40,600 bases of DNA, taken from NCBI RefSeq assembly GCF_002250835.2, contig NZ_NOJY02000028.1, positions 1-40,600 on the forward strand, read 5' to 3'. Under the pieces are notes generated by a model that made no database searches, was not told the origin of the DNA, and saw only the letters and a list, made by a program, of their open reading frames with translations. Position 1 is the first letter of the stretch; each line of letters starts with the position of its first letter. The stretch comes from Romboutsia weinsteinii. Lineage in GTDB: Bacteria; Bacillota; Clostridia; Peptostreptococcales; Peptostreptococcaceae. The translations under genes and the position numbers were made by a program. Positions 18,005 through 27,340 of this stretch are shown here, in pieces.

Positions 18005-18808
18005 TTATATTAAATCATGAGCATAATCTTTTATTGGTGCTTTGATTAAGAACCTAACTCCTACAAGTGTAAATATCACAACTCCTATTGTTTCAATAAT
18101 AAGTAACATTATAGGATTTTTCCCAATATAAAGCGTAATGTTCATTATATAATACACGGCATCGATTATCATGTCTTGGTTTCGTAGTCCAATGCTTACA
18201 ATAGATATAATTAACAATATTGGCAATAATACAAATAGTATTAAATTAGTTCTTAGTTTTAATCTATATCCTATAGCTCCAAACATAAATCCTATAGAAA
18301 TCATTAATATATTAGTTAAAAATCTAAAAAAGATAGTCTTCATAAACCATATAAATGATATATTTACAGGAACCATGTTAAAACCTTCATTACCGAAATC
18401 AAACCATACAATATCAGCAACAATTAAAACGTCTTTCTTAGTTATCATTTCTAATATAAACTTGAATCCCATTTCAGATGTTAAAGAAAAAATAGCTGTA
18501 AATATAGATATTAATATACTCCATAATATAAATGCCTTAATAAAGCCAACTCTATTACCTCTTATACTCATAGCACCAGAAAAAGTTCTAGCCGAGATTG
18601 TAGCTCCGTATACAATACATAGTAAAAATACCATGGCAATAACTTGATTTGCATATCTTATAAACTCGTCGGAGTTATTTTTAATAGAAGGTAATATTTC
18701 ATATATTCCTGCTATGCATAAGTGTCCTATTGTAAAAATTATTGAAATCAATAATATCTTTAATGCATCAGCCTTTAAAAATTTAAAGTATGTATTGTAA
18801 CTATTCAT
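18005..18808 (-). CDS. ABC-2-like membrane permease of the GntR-regulated transporter
   Basis: A 267-residue integral membrane protein with about six hydrophobic segments and no catalytic motif. The start ATG lies inside the last codons of the ATPase gene (8-bp overlap), preceded by AGGGGGAAGC. Position and layout match the permease partner of YtrA-type GntR/ABC operons. One long loop near the middle (about residues 125-140) probably faces outward. Substrate unknown; in related operons of Firmicutes these transporters respond to cell-wall-active compounds, so a similar role is inferred. Confidence 0.75.
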   Translation of the reverse strand: MNSYNTYFKFLKADALKILLISIIFTIGHLCIAGIYEILPSIKNNSDEFIRYANQVIAMVFLLCIVYGATISARTFSGAMSIRGNRVGFIKAFILWSILISIFTAIFSLTSEMGFKFILEMITKKDVLIVADIVWFDFGNEGFNMVPVNISFIWFMKTIFFRFLTNILMISIGFMFGAIGYRLKLRTNLILFVLLPILLIISIVSIGLRNQDMIIDAVYYIMNITLYIGKNPIMLLIIETIGVVIFTLVGVRFLIKAPIKDYAHDLI

Positions 18809-19685
18809 ATAAAGCTTCCCCCTTTTTATTCATATTAATAAACATATCTTGAAGACTCATTCTATCTAAATCAATATCTAGGCCCTCTATTAGTTCTAGG
18901 TCTTCATCACTAATATCTCCATAATATGAATACACTAAATTACTTCCAAATGATTTAGTTGGTGTTTTATCCTTTAATATTGATATCTTACTTAAATCGT
19001 CTCTTCTTCCTGTTATGTAATAAGATTTTTCTTTTACTATGTCTATATATTCGTCTACCTCTACCCTACCATCTTTTATTATAACTACTTTTTCTAATAA
19101 CTCTTCTACTTCATCAATTAGATGCGTAGATATTATTATTGTTCGTTTTTTATTTACATAGCTATCTAATAATATATTATAAAATTCTTGCCTATTGACA
19201 GCATCTAGTCCTATTGTTGGCTCATCAAATATTGTTATAGGTGCATTTGAGCAAATCCCTATAATGTTTGACACCAGTGTCTTCATTCCTCTAGATAACT
19301 TCTTATATACTAGCTTTGGATTTATCTCAAATATCTTGCATAATTTTTCTTGTAACTTATGATCGTAATTTTCATAAAAATATGAGTATGATTTAAACAT
19401 ATCCTTCACTTTGTATTCTTGCTCATAAAATTCTTTTTCTCTTACTATACATAAACCATCAAGCACTTTAATATCTTCAGTTGGTGTTTTACCAAATATC
19501 TTCACTTCTCCCATATCACATAATAACTGATTGGCTATTATATTAATCAATGTAGTTTTACCCGTTCCATTCTTACCAAGTAATCCATATATTTTATTTG
19601 TCTCAAATCCTATTGATATATTATCACATATTACTTCTTCACCAAAACTATGGCTCACATTTTTAATTTCTATTGCTAACTCCAT
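18801..19685 (-). CDS. ABC transporter ATP-binding protein (YtrB-like)
   Basis: A 294-residue ATPase. Walker A is GLLGKNGTGKTTL, signature KKLSRGMKTLVSNIIG, Walker B ITIFDEPTIGLD and H-loop IIISTHLIDEVEE. The C-terminal extension of about 80 residues is acidic and resembles that of drug- and antibiotic-resistance ABC ATPases. It starts 4 bp after the GntR gene and overlaps the permease gene, forming a three-gene operon. The signature LSRGM rather than LSGGQ is common in this subfamily. Confidence 0.88.
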   Translation of the reverse strand: MELAIEIKNVSHSFGEEVICDNISIGFETNKIYGLLGKNGTGKTTLINIIANQLLCDMGEVKIFGKTPTEDIKVLDGLCIVREKEFYEQEYKVKDMFKSYSYFYENYDHKLQEKLCKIFEINPKLVYKKLSRGMKTLVSNIIGICSNAPITIFDEPTIGLDAVNRQEFYNILLDSYVNKKRTIIISTHLIDEVEELLEKVVIIKDGRVEVDEYIDIVKEKSYYITGRRDDLSKISILKDKTPTKSFGSNLVYSYYGDISDEDLELIEGLDIDLDRMSLQDMFINMNKKGEALYE

Positions 19686-19689
19686 AATC

Positions 19690-20055
19690 TCACCCCTTAA
19701 AATTTTTTATCATATTAAGTAATTCGTCTTTTTGTATATTTAGCTTACTAGCCTCTTGAATTAAATCTTTTATATACACCTTTTCAAAACTTTCTTTCCT
19801 TGATTTTTGTATTATTTCCTTTGCTCCATTACAAACAAACATACCAATACCTCTCTTTTTATATAAAACATTTTTATCTACTAGAATATTTATTCCTTTT
19901 AAAACTGTAGCTGGATTTATTTTGTAAAGCTTAGACAGTTCTGTTGTTGATGGTATTTGATTTTCTTCTACTATTCCATCAACTAATATTTCATCTTCAA
20001 TCGCTTTTGAAATCTGTATAAATATTGGCTCATTGTCATTTAGTATTAGCTTCAA
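19690..20055 (-). CDS. GntR-family regulator, YtrA subfamily
   Basis: A 121-residue repressor: a winged helix-turn-helix over about residues 10-72 (IPSTTELSKLYKINPATVLKGI, then KRGIGMFV) and only a short C-terminal helical tail, the architecture of the YtrA subfamily. The start is TTG at 20053-20055, supported by GGAGG seven bases upstream; no ATG fits. It is the first gene of an operon with an ABC ATPase and permease and is expected to repress it through the inverted repeat at 20068-20095. Confidence 0.88.
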   Translation of the reverse strand: MKLILNDNEPIFIQISKAIEDEILVDGIVEENQIPSTTELSKLYKINPATVLKGINILVDKNVLYKKRGIGMFVCNGAKEIIQKSRKESFEKVYIKDLIQEASKLNIQKDELLNMIKNFKG

Positions 20056-20067
20056 CTTCTCACCTCC

Positions 20068-20095
20068 TTAATTAGTTAGTTACTCAACTAATTAA
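20068..20095. promoter_or_regulatory. Operator: 10-bp perfect inverted repeat upstream of the GntR gene
   Basis: TTAATTAGTT and AACTAATTAA are separated by eight bases (AGTTACTC). The repeat lies about 13 bp downstream of the -10 box and 13 bp upstream of the TTG start, overlapping the ribosome-site edge. This placement is typical for an autoregulating GntR repressor. Confidence 0.7.
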
Positions 20096-20107
20096 CCGTA
20101 TATCTAT

Positions 20108-20135
20108 ATTATATACATACATTTATTTTTTGCAA
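20108..20135 (-). promoter_or_regulatory. Promoter of the GntR/ABC operon
   Basis: Minus-strand TTGCAA (20130-20135), 16-bp spacer, TATAAT (20108-20113). The inverted-repeat operator follows just downstream of the -10 box. Confidence 0.75.
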
Positions 20136-20229
20136 CGTTTTTTATTAATTTTTTATTTGATTCAGTTATTATATAATCACAATGATTGATATCTACACAT
20201 ATCTGTCTAATAGTTTTTCAAATTAAAAT

Positions 20230-20265
20230 CCCCCCATACTTAACAAATTGTCTTGTATGAGGGGG
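20230..20265 (-). terminator. Terminator of the FtsX-family permease gene
   Basis: Arms CCCCCCATAC and GTATGAGGGGG pair with one bulged A around a loop of about 14 bases. On the minus strand ATTTTAATTT follows. It is 12 bp past the permease stop. Confidence 0.8.
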
Positions 20266-20277
20266 AACTCTATATTT

Positions 20278-22887
20278 TTATTCAACTACTTTAATTCTCT
20301 CAACTATACTTTCTTTACTGACAAAATTATATCCAACAATAGGCACTATGAGCATTAATATGGTTATTGTTAATAGTGAAATTCCAACTGTTATTAGATA
20401 TAAATTTAAGTTAAATCCACCATATATAGGAAGCACCATTGGGGCGATAAGAGATACTACAAGTCCTAATGGTATAATAAGCAATGCTGATAATAATATA
20501 TAGTACACTCCTTCAAATAATATCATTTTTTTAAGTTGCTTCTTAGTCATACCTATTGATTCTAACATTGCAAGTTCAACTTTTCTTGATATCATACTAC
20601 TAAATACAGTATTAACAATATTTAGGATACCTATTAATCCTAAAATAGATGATATAATCATACCAATTGTCATAACAATAGTTTTCATCTCTTTTATACC
20701 TTCTATATAAAAATTCTTGGATGTGTATCCTAATGTATAGTTTCCTGAATCATTTATTAATTCCTCAATAGCCTTATCTGCTAAATTTAAATCAACACCT
20801 TCATTTAAATTTACTTGTATACTACTTATACTATCTTCGTAGTTTGTAAATATTTCTCTAAAATCATTCTCTTCTATATTAAGCATTCCTAAATCACTAC
20901 CCATTTCTCCATTACTTGGATCAGATACTATAGCCATAATTTTATATTCCCTAGTTACATTTTTTTCATTCCCATTTTCATCTCTGATTATAAATGTTAA
21001 AGGAAGATTATCTCCTGATTTTAGTAAACTATTTTCCCCTGAGCGATTATAATATATTATGTAGTTTCCTTTTTTGAATTCTTCTTCATCTATTTTTCCA
21101 TCAGCAATATCAAGTCTACTTACTTCACCTTCTAGATTGTCTGTATTTATAGCATTTACTTCTGCATTTATATATGGTAATTCACTATTTACAGAATCTT
21201 CTGACCCTGTACTATATGTAGAATAACCCATATATCTTTTTTCACCTTGAATGTTCTCAATTTCTTCTTTAAGCTTACCCTCTAATAATATATCTACTCC
21301 AAACCCATATATATTTCCATCTTTAAATGGAGTAATAGCTCTATATAATGGCTTTGCTTCTTTTACTGCATCTAATTCTTTAACCTTCTCTACTAATTCA
21401 TACTCTATAGGTTGATATTTTTCCTCTCCAGCAAAATGAGATATATTATTATTAATACTTATATCTGAACTAAGTTGAGTATCAGCATGAGCCTTTGGAT
21501 CCATTCCAAAAGTAGCATTTATTGTAAATATTACTATCAATGCACTTAGAGAAATTGATAATGTTGAAAGTATCACCTTCTTTTTATTCTTAAGTATATT
21601 CCCCCAAGCTATTTTGTAAATCTTAGCTCCATTAACTCCTTTTTTACTTTTCTTCTTAGATGTTTTTGCATCTGATGATACATATCTGACAGCTTCTATA
21701 GGAGATACTTTTCCAGCTGATTTTCCTGGTTTATTACAACTTATGAACACTGTAAAAATCGAAAATAATACTGATAAAACAAATATATATGGCTCAGCAG
21801 AGATCACCACAATATTAGCAAATATTGTAGGCTTAAGTGCTAATGGCACTATTATTTTTGCAACTAAATAACCTAAAGCCAAACCAATTGGTATCCCAAT
21901 GATAGAAAGTGTTAGAGCTTGTTTCAATATAATTTTCTTGAGTTGCTTTGATGTTGTCCCTATAGTTTTTAACAGCCCATAGAATCTTATATCCTTATTC
22001 ACAGAGATATAAAATATATTATATATTATCAAGTATCCAGTAAAAATCATTAATAATATTCCAAGTCCAAATCCTACTATTTGTTCTATTCCATCACCTG
22101 GTATATTTAAATTCTCTGAATCATATTTTGGATGGGCCTTATATTTAGTAGCACCTACTTGAGCTGCAACTTCTTTTATTTCTGTTTTAACTTCTTCATA
22201 GGAGGATTGTTCATTTATATTTTTAAATGTTACGTAAGCTGTCTTAGTATTTTTTTGATTAGTTATATCTTTCTTATATTTTTCTATAAATTTATTAGAT
22301 GTAAATATTCTTGTACGTCCAGAGCCTCTCGATACTAAAGATTCATAATAACCACATAACTTAAAATCTATGCTTTTAACTTCGTCATTAATAACCACAT
22401 CTAAAGTTATATCTTGACCTACTTTTTTCTCAATACCAAGCACATCTAGCACCCATGTTGGTACAAATGCTTCATTTGCTTCTTTTGGATATGTCCCCTC
22501 TATTGGTAGAATAGACATCATATCAAATACTTCTTTATCATAACCCACTTCAAGAAATACACTTTCTCCTAGTAATTTTTGATTTTTTATTATATCAGAA
22601 CTAACTATTTGCTCTATTCCTATTTTATCTATATTTTTGTTCACTTTTAATTTATCCAGAATTTTATCGTCAATATTTATGTATCCATCAGCATTTACTC
22701 CATATGTGCTAATAACACTATATGATTTATTTGTTTTATAAAAGGTAACCCCCGTCGTTATAGTTGCAGTTATTAATAATGTAGTTAGAGCTATTGCTAG
22801 TATTGCAAATATATTTCTCATTTTATTTGCATGTAGTATCTTTTTACTCAATTTCTTTACTATGTGTTGGTTTCTATTTTGAAGCAT
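20278..22887 (-). CDS. Large FtsX-family ABC permease
   Basis: A membrane protein of 869 residues with the duplicated FtsX layout: one membrane segment near the N-terminus, a large outside domain, three segments (about 270-400), a cytosolic linker rich in KKSKKG, then a second segment, outside domain and three C-terminal segments. FtsX signatures are GLLKTIGTTSKQLKKIILKQ and LAMLESIGMTKKQLKKMILFEG. The start is set at 22887, eight bases after GGAGG; the reading to 22920 lacks a ribosome site and overlaps the ATPase gene too far. The 14-bp overlap with the ATPase gene couples their translation. Such permeases in Firmicutes export or sense peptides and antibiotics; the substrate is unknown. Confidence 0.88.
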   Translation of the reverse strand: MLQNRNQHIVKKLSKKILHANKMRNIFAILAIALTTLLITATITTGVTFYKTNKSYSVISTYGVNADGYINIDDKILDKLKVNKNIDKIGIEQIVSSDIIKNQKLLGESVFLEVGYDKEVFDMMSILPIEGTYPKEANEAFVPTWVLDVLGIEKKVGQDITLDVVINDEVKSIDFKLCGYYESLVSRGSGRTRIFTSNKFIEKYKKDITNQKNTKTAYVTFKNINEQSSYEEVKTEIKEVAAQVGATKYKAHPKYDSENLNIPGDGIEQIVGFGLGILLMIFTGYLIIYNIFYISVNKDIRFYGLLKTIGTTSKQLKKIILKQALTLSIIGIPIGLALGYLVAKIIVPLALKPTIFANIVVISAEPYIFVLSVLFSIFTVFISCNKPGKSAGKVSPIEAVRYVSSDAKTSKKKSKKGVNGAKIYKIAWGNILKNKKKVILSTLSISLSALIVIFTINATFGMDPKAHADTQLSSDISINNNISHFAGEEKYQPIEYELVEKVKELDAVKEAKPLYRAITPFKDGNIYGFGVDILLEGKLKEEIENIQGEKRYMGYSTYSTGSEDSVNSELPYINAEVNAINTDNLEGEVSRLDIADGKIDEEEFKKGNYIIYYNRSGENSLLKSGDNLPLTFIIRDENGNEKNVTREYKIMAIVSDPSNGEMGSDLGMLNIEENDFREIFTNYEDSISSIQVNLNEGVDLNLADKAIEELINDSGNYTLGYTSKNFYIEGIKEMKTIVMTIGMIISSILGLIGILNIVNTVFSSMISRKVELAMLESIGMTKKQLKKMILFEGVYYILLSALLIIPLGLVVSLIAPMVLPIYGGFNLNLYLITVGISLLTITILMLIVPIVGYNFVSKESIVERIKVVE

Positions 22888-23560
22888 TTTCATTACCTCC
22901 AAATATCTTTCCATCTTCAATTCTTATTATCCTATCAGCCATCTGAGCTATTTGTTCATTGTGAGTTATCATAACTATTGTTTGATTAAACTTCTTACTT
23001 GTAATCTTAAATAATCCTAATACTTCTTGCTCTGTCTTAGAATCTAGATTACCAGTAGGCTCATCTGCTAATATTATCGAAGGTTTAGTGGCTAAGCTCC
23101 TTGCAATAGCAACTCTTTGCTGTTGTCCACCTGAAAGATTATTTGGCAGTCTATCTATTTTATCTTCTAATCCTAATATCTTTATTATATTATCTACATA
23201 GTCTTCATCAATTTTGTTTCCATCTAATTCTATTGGTAACACTATATTTTCATAAACATTTAGTATCGGAACTAAATTGTAACTTTGAAACACAAATCCT
23301 ATATTTCTTCTTCTAAAAATTGTTAGCTCCTCATCGCTCATACTAAATATATCTTTATTATCTATTTTTATACTTCCTTTTGTTGGTCTATCAAGTCCAC
23401 CTAACATATGAAGTAGTGTACTCTTTCCACTCCCCGAAGTTCCTACTATACATACAAATTCCCCAGTACCAACAGAAAGGTTAATGCCATCCAAAGCTTT
23501 TACTAGACTTTCTTTTTCTCCATAATACTTTTCTAAATTATTAACATCAAGTATTTTCAT
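22874..23560 (-). CDS. ABC transporter ATP-binding protein (MacB/LolD type)
   Basis: A 228-residue ATPase of the MacB/LolD/BceA group that partners FtsX permeases. Walker A VGTSGSGKSTLLHML, Q-loop GFVFQSYNLVPI, signature LSGGQQQRVAIARSL, Walker B IILADEPTGNLD, H-loop MITHNEQIA: all canonical. TTAGGAGG precedes the ATG. It is followed by its permease and preceded, after a gap of 107 bp, by a kinase and a response regulator, the regulator-kinase-ABC-permease arrangement typical of peptide sensing and resistance modules. Confidence 0.93.
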   Translation of the reverse strand: MKILDVNNLEKYYGEKESLVKALDGINLSVGTGEFVCIVGTSGSGKSTLLHMLGGLDRPTKGSIKIDNKDIFSMSDEELTIFRRRNIGFVFQSYNLVPILNVYENIVLPIELDGNKIDEDYVDNIIKILGLEDKIDRLPNNLSGGQQQRVAIARSLATKPSIILADEPTGNLDSKTEQEVLGLFKITSKKFNQTIVMITHNEQIAQMADRIIRIEDGKIFGGNENASK

Positions 23561-23632
23561 ATTTCTTACCTCCTAAGTTAACTTCAACTCTTCAATTTAT
23601 ACTTTAAGTATATAAAACAAATCTATCAAAGT

Positions 23633-23652
23633 AGTGTCTCAAATCTAACACT
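23633..23652. promoter_or_regulatory. Candidate regulator site between kinase and ATPase genes
   Basis: Plus-strand AGTGT and ACACT are separated by ten bases, and a wider GTGTC/GACAC pair (23634-23638, 23656-23660) overlaps. It lies about 75 bp before the ATPase start, where the adjacent response regulator could act. No clear -35/-10 pair could be fixed beside it, so this is tentative. Confidence 0.3.
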
Positions 23653-23667
23653 TGTGACACATTCTTA

Positions 23668-24693
23668 TTAAGAAGGTAAAAATATTGAAAAAGTCGTCCC
23701 CTCTCCTATTTTAGAAGATACCTTAATAAAGCCTCCTTGTGCTGATATAATCTCTCTTGTAAGGTATAGTCCTATACCTACACCTTCATATTCATTTGCA
23801 TTTTTACATCTGTAAAATCTTTTGAATATATTATTAAGTTCACTTTCTTCTATCCCTATTCCATTGTCACTTATATCTATTCTTTTAAACAATTCATAGG
23901 ACGATATATTAATATTTATATCTCCATATTGAGAAGTATATTTAATAGCATTTTCAAGTATATTAACTATTGCTTCCTTCGTCCATTTGCTATCAAAAAT
24001 TGCTTCTATATACTCTTGACCTTCAATATTTATATTAATATTTTTATTTTCAGCATTTATGTAAACCTCTTGTATTGCTTGTGACACAGTATTAAACATT
24101 TTGTACTTTCCCTTACTCGGAGATATTATCCCATTCTCTAGTCTAGACATTTTTATAAGTGATTGTATTAAGAAATCCAATCTTTCAGATTGAGTATTTA
24201 TATCTGTCAGTATATCTTTGCTATACTCATCTATATCATCATTTTCAAGAATTAATTGGCTATATAATACTATATTTGCTATTGGTGTTTTAGTTTGATG
24301 AGATATATCGGCTACTAACTCATGTATCTTATTTCGTTCTTCTTCTATGGCTTCTTTATTACTCTTAGAAATCTTTGTGTATTTGTGTAATTTATGTTCT
24401 AGTGATGATAATATAGTCTCATCATATGAGGTCACTACTATTTCATCATTTATTGATTTATCTATCATTTCATTTAGTTTATATAATACATTTGATAATA
24501 GTATCTTTAATTTAAATACAAATAAAATACCTAATATAAAAATAAGTGCTGTATATAAAATACTTATTTTTTTAATAAAACCAGGTCTAATATTATTACT
24601 ATCTAATATAAATAAAATAAATATTGTACTCAAAAGAATAAATATAGAAAAGAAAATCATATATACTTTACTAAAAATATTACTATCTTTCAT
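23668..24693 (-). CDS. Sensor histidine kinase, two-segment membrane type
   Basis: About 341 residues. Two membrane segments (about 9-30 and 43-63) with a short outer loop, then a coiled linker and the catalytic core: phospho-acceptor His132 in ADISHQTKTPIAN, N box LENAIKYTSQ, G1 DISDNGIGIEESELN, G2 GVGIGLYLTREII. The short outer loop is the 'intramembrane-sensing' design of kinases that watch an ABC transporter, as in Bce-type systems. The start at 24693 is used, five bases after GGTGAT, overlapping the regulator gene by 11 bp. It pairs with the adjacent response regulator and the ABC transporter downstream. Confidence 0.88.
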   Translation of the reverse strand: MKDSNIFSKVYMIFFSIFILLSTIFILFILDSNNIRPGFIKKISILYTALIFILGILFVFKLKILLSNVLYKLNEMIDKSINDEIVVTSYDETILSSLEHKLHKYTKISKSNKEAIEEERNKIHELVADISHQTKTPIANIVLYSQLILENDDIDEYSKDILTDINTQSERLDFLIQSLIKMSRLENGIISPSKGKYKMFNTVSQAIQEVYINAENKNININIEGQEYIEAIFDSKWTKEAIVNILENAIKYTSQYGDININISSYELFKRIDISDNGIGIEESELNNIFKRFYRCKNANEYEGVGIGLYLTREIISAQGGFIKVSSKIGEGTTFSIFLPS

Positions 24694-25378
24694 TTTTATC
24701 ACCAACATTAAATATATATCCTATACCATATACTGTTTTTATATATGATGGCTTAGATTTATCATCTTCTATCTTATCTCTCAATCTTTTTATATTCACT
24801 GTAAGGGCATTTTCATCTACATATTCGCCACCGTCACTCCATATTCTATCTATCAGCTGATCTCTAGTCAGTACCTGTCCCTTATGATCTACTAACATTT
24901 TTAATAGTTTTTGTTCTGTCCTACTTAAACATATTCTTGTATTGGATTTTATAAAATCCATGCTTTCAAAATTAAATGTCATATCTCCAATTGATATCTT
25001 ACTACTTTTAGGCTTATTTTCTAACCTTCTAAGAGCTACCATTACCCTAGCTCTTAATACCATTAAACTAAATGGCTTTGTTATATAATCATCTGCTCCT
25101 AGTTCTAATCCAGTTACTATATCTATTTCCATATCACATGCCGTTAAAAAAATTACAGGTATATCAAATTTTTCTTTAACTATTTTACAAAAATCAAATC
25201 CATTTCCATCTGGTAAATTTATATCTAATAATATAAGATCTATTTCCTCATACTCAAGTATATTACTTGCCTCGGCTATACTAAATGCTTGTTTTATAGT
25301 TATATCATTCTGGCGCAAGGTCAACATTATCCCCTTATTTAACGTAATATCATCCTCTACTATTAAAATTTTTTTCAC
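24683..25378 (-). CDS. OmpR-family response regulator
   Basis: 231 residues: receiver domain with phospho-acceptor Asp52 (LILLDINLPDGNG), Thr79 and Lys101 (DDYITKPFS), then a winged-helix DNA-binding domain (LSRTEQKLLKMLVDH, VNIKRLRDKIE, TVYGIGYIF). The start is GTG, with GGGGAG about eight bases upstream. It is the first gene of a regulator-kinase pair and likely controls the ABC transporter that follows. A TATAAT hexamer is visible about 45 bp upstream without a clear -35. Confidence 0.92.
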   Translation of the reverse strand: MKKILIVEDDITLNKGIMLTLRQNDITIKQAFSIAEASNILEYEEIDLILLDINLPDGNGFDFCKIVKEKFDIPVIFLTACDMEIDIVTGLELGADDYITKPFSLMVLRARVMVALRRLENKPKSSKISIGDMTFNFESMDFIKSNTRICLSRTEQKLLKMLVDHKGQVLTRDQLIDRIWSDGGEYVDENALTVNIKRLRDKIEDDKSKPSYIKTVYGIGYIFNVGDKNER

Positions 25379-25507
25379 TGGTATTCTCCCCTAATTATAT
25401 ATTTTTCTAAATATATTATAGCAATTTTATCCATTTATTAATTTTTATTTGTTAATTTTTTTTCGACAACTCATAAACAAATCTACTAAGTAGTAGTAAA
25501 TTTTTAG

Positions 25508-25560
25508 ATTCACATTAAAAATAGACTAGATATTAATCTAGCCTACTTTTAATATGAATT
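25508..25560 (-). terminator. Terminator of the mob/moe genes
   Basis: Long imperfect stem with core AGACTAGAT/ATCTAGCCT and outer TTCACATTAAAA/TTTTAATATGAA arms. It lies seven bases past the mobA stop. The minus-strand tail is TCTAAAAATTT, so the inner T-run inside the arm may also serve. Confidence 0.65.
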
Positions 25561-25566
25561 TTTCAT

Positions 25567-26121
25567 CTAATCTAAAGACCTATATTCCTCAGGTGTATTT
25601 ACATTTTTAAAGCTCTCATCACAAAATCCTTCTATTATCTTATATTCCAACGAAGTTATTAACCTTTGAAGCTTGTTTTCATTCCTATTTAGACTATCTT
25701 CAATATTTCCAATAATACTCTTTGAGTATATTGAACATAATGGTTGCAATCTGTTGTCTACCTTAGGTACTAAAACTTGATACTCTCCTTTATACTCTCC
25801 TAGAGTTTTTATAATTTCTTCATTCATAAGTGGCATATCACAAGCAATACATAGTACCTTGTCTGTTGTGGCATTCTTTAGTGCCGAATGTATACCTGAA
25901 AGAGGACCATTTCCTACATACATGTCTTTTACAACTCTTACATTAAACTTTTTATAAATCTCTTGGTCGTTAGCAACAATTATAACTTCTTTATAATCCT
26001 TACCTAAACTTATTAAATACTCTATAAAAGACTTTCCTCTGTAGTCTAAAAATGCTTTATTATTATAATTCATTCTGCTACTTTGACCACCAGCCAAAAT
26101 TGCTAATGTTTTATTAATCAA
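25567..26121 (-). CDS. mobA: Molybdenum cofactor guanylyltransferase
   Basis: Transfers GMP from GTP to Mo-molybdopterin, giving the guanine dinucleotide cofactor used by DMSO-reductase-family enzymes such as the nitrate reductase nearby. 184 residues, near the family norm. The nucleotide-binding start is LAILAGGQSSRMN followed by NKAFLDYRGK, with the metal-binding CDMPLMN at about 93-99. It follows moeA by 11 bp. The soluble protein is expected to act together with MobB and MoeA, encoded just upstream. Confidence 0.93.
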   Translation of the reverse strand: MINKTLAILAGGQSSRMNYNNKAFLDYRGKSFIEYLISLGKDYKEVIIVANDQEIYKKFNVRVVKDMYVGNGPLSGIHSALKNATTDKVLCIACDMPLMNEEIIKTLGEYKGEYQVLVPKVDNRLQPLCSIYSKSIIGNIEDSLNRNENKLQRLITSLEYKIIEGFCDESFKNVNTPEEYRSLD

Positions 26122-26132
26122 TAGTTTTCTCC

Positions 26133-27338
26133 TTAAAATTTAATTATATTTATTAGTGATCCCTCTTCTACTCCTTTGCTCCCTTTCTCCACTTCTATCA
26201 AACAATTCGAATCAATAGTAGAGCTTAGCATACCATTTCCACTTTTTATCTGCGTAATTTCTGCATATTGTTTTCCATCTTCGTAAACTGTTTTACCTCT
26301 TAAGAATCTAGTTTGTGGATTTTCTTTGTTCAGCGTACCTAAAAGTATAGCCTTTTCTCTTTTTATTTCAATATTTTCCTGACCGCTAATTTTTTCAAGT
26401 GTAGTTCTTACTAACAGTTCAAATGTAGTAAGTGCTGCCGCTGGGTTTCCAGAAAGGCTAATTACTATTGTATTATTAATTTTACTGCATAATACTGCTG
26501 ACCCTGGCTTAATCATTACCTTCCAAAATAATTTTTCTCCACCAGCACTATCGATTGCCTCTTTTATTAAATCTTTTTCTCCTACAGAAGCTCCTCCTGT
26601 AGTAATTATTAAGTCTGTATCTTTGGCTAAACTCTTTATGAGTTCTCCTATGCTTTTACTATTATCATTTGCATGTTCCACATGATTAACTTCGTACCCT
26701 AACTCTTGTATCCTTCCAAGAATGCTGTACTTATTGCTATTATATATTTTTCCATATGTAAGATTATCATCTATATCTAGAACCTCGTCACCAGTACTTA
26801 TAAATGCTAGACTAGGGTTTTTATAAACCTTAATCTTGTTAATTCCAGAACTTGCTATAATACCTATATCTGCATAGTTAAGTTTTTTATTTTTCTTTAC
26901 TAGAGTATCTCCTATTTTTATATCTTCACCCTCAGCACATACATTTTCATTTGATTTTATTATCTTATTTATTTTTATATATTCACCATCTATAACTACA
27001 TCTTCTTGCTTTATCACAGCGTTGGCTCCATTTGGAATAGGTGATCCTGTCATAATTTTAATTGCAGTACTGTTTGTAACTATCTTTCTTGATCCTTGCC
27101 CTGCATAAATTTTATCTATTACTTTAAATTTAATATTAGCATCCATTGTATCTTTTGCTATTATTGCATATCCATCCATAGCAGACTTATTAAATGGAGG
27201 ATTATTAATTGTAGAATATATATTAGTAGCTATAGTTCTATTTATTCCTTTAATTAAATCTATCTCTTCTACTTCTAAAGAGTGTGTATTATTATTTAGT
27301 ATTTCTATTGCCTCTTGTAAACTTATATGACTCTTCAT
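26133..27338 (-). CDS. moeA: Molybdopterin molybdenumtransferase
   Basis: Inserts molybdate into adenylylated molybdopterin. 401 residues with the standard MoeA order: N-terminal elongated domain (NPPFNKSAMDGYAI), the MoaB/Mog-like domain (SLAFISTGDEVL, TTGGASVGEKDLI, ISLSGNPAAALTTFELL) and a C-terminal beta domain. It lies 2 bp after mobB and 11 bp before mobA, giving one operon. Earlier steps of the cofactor route (moaA, moaC, moaE/D, mog) are not in this window and must be elsewhere. Confidence 0.95.
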   Translation of the reverse strand: MKSHISLQEAIEILNNNTHSLEVEEIDLIKGINRTIATNIYSTINNPPFNKSAMDGYAIIAKDTMDANIKFKVIDKIYAGQGSRKIVTNSTAIKIMTGSPIPNGANAVIKQEDVVIDGEYIKINKIIKSNENVCAEGEDIKIGDTLVKKNKKLNYADIGIIASSGINKIKVYKNPSLAFISTGDEVLDIDDNLTYGKIYNSNKYSILGRIQELGYEVNHVEHANDNSKSIGELIKSLAKDTDLIITTGGASVGEKDLIKEAIDSAGGEKLFWKVMIKPGSAVLCSKINNTIVISLSGNPAAALTTFELLVRTTLEKISGQENIEIKREKAILLGTLNKENPQTRFLRGKTVYEDGKQYAEITQIKSGNGMLSSTIDSNCLIEVEKGSKGVEEGSLINIIKF

Positions 27339-27340
27339 AG

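Noticed and set aside
18171..18647. 158-codon open frame on plus within the permease gene
   Set aside because: Lies wholly opposite a better-supported membrane protein gene, has no ribosome site and reads as a mirror of its hydrophobic codons.
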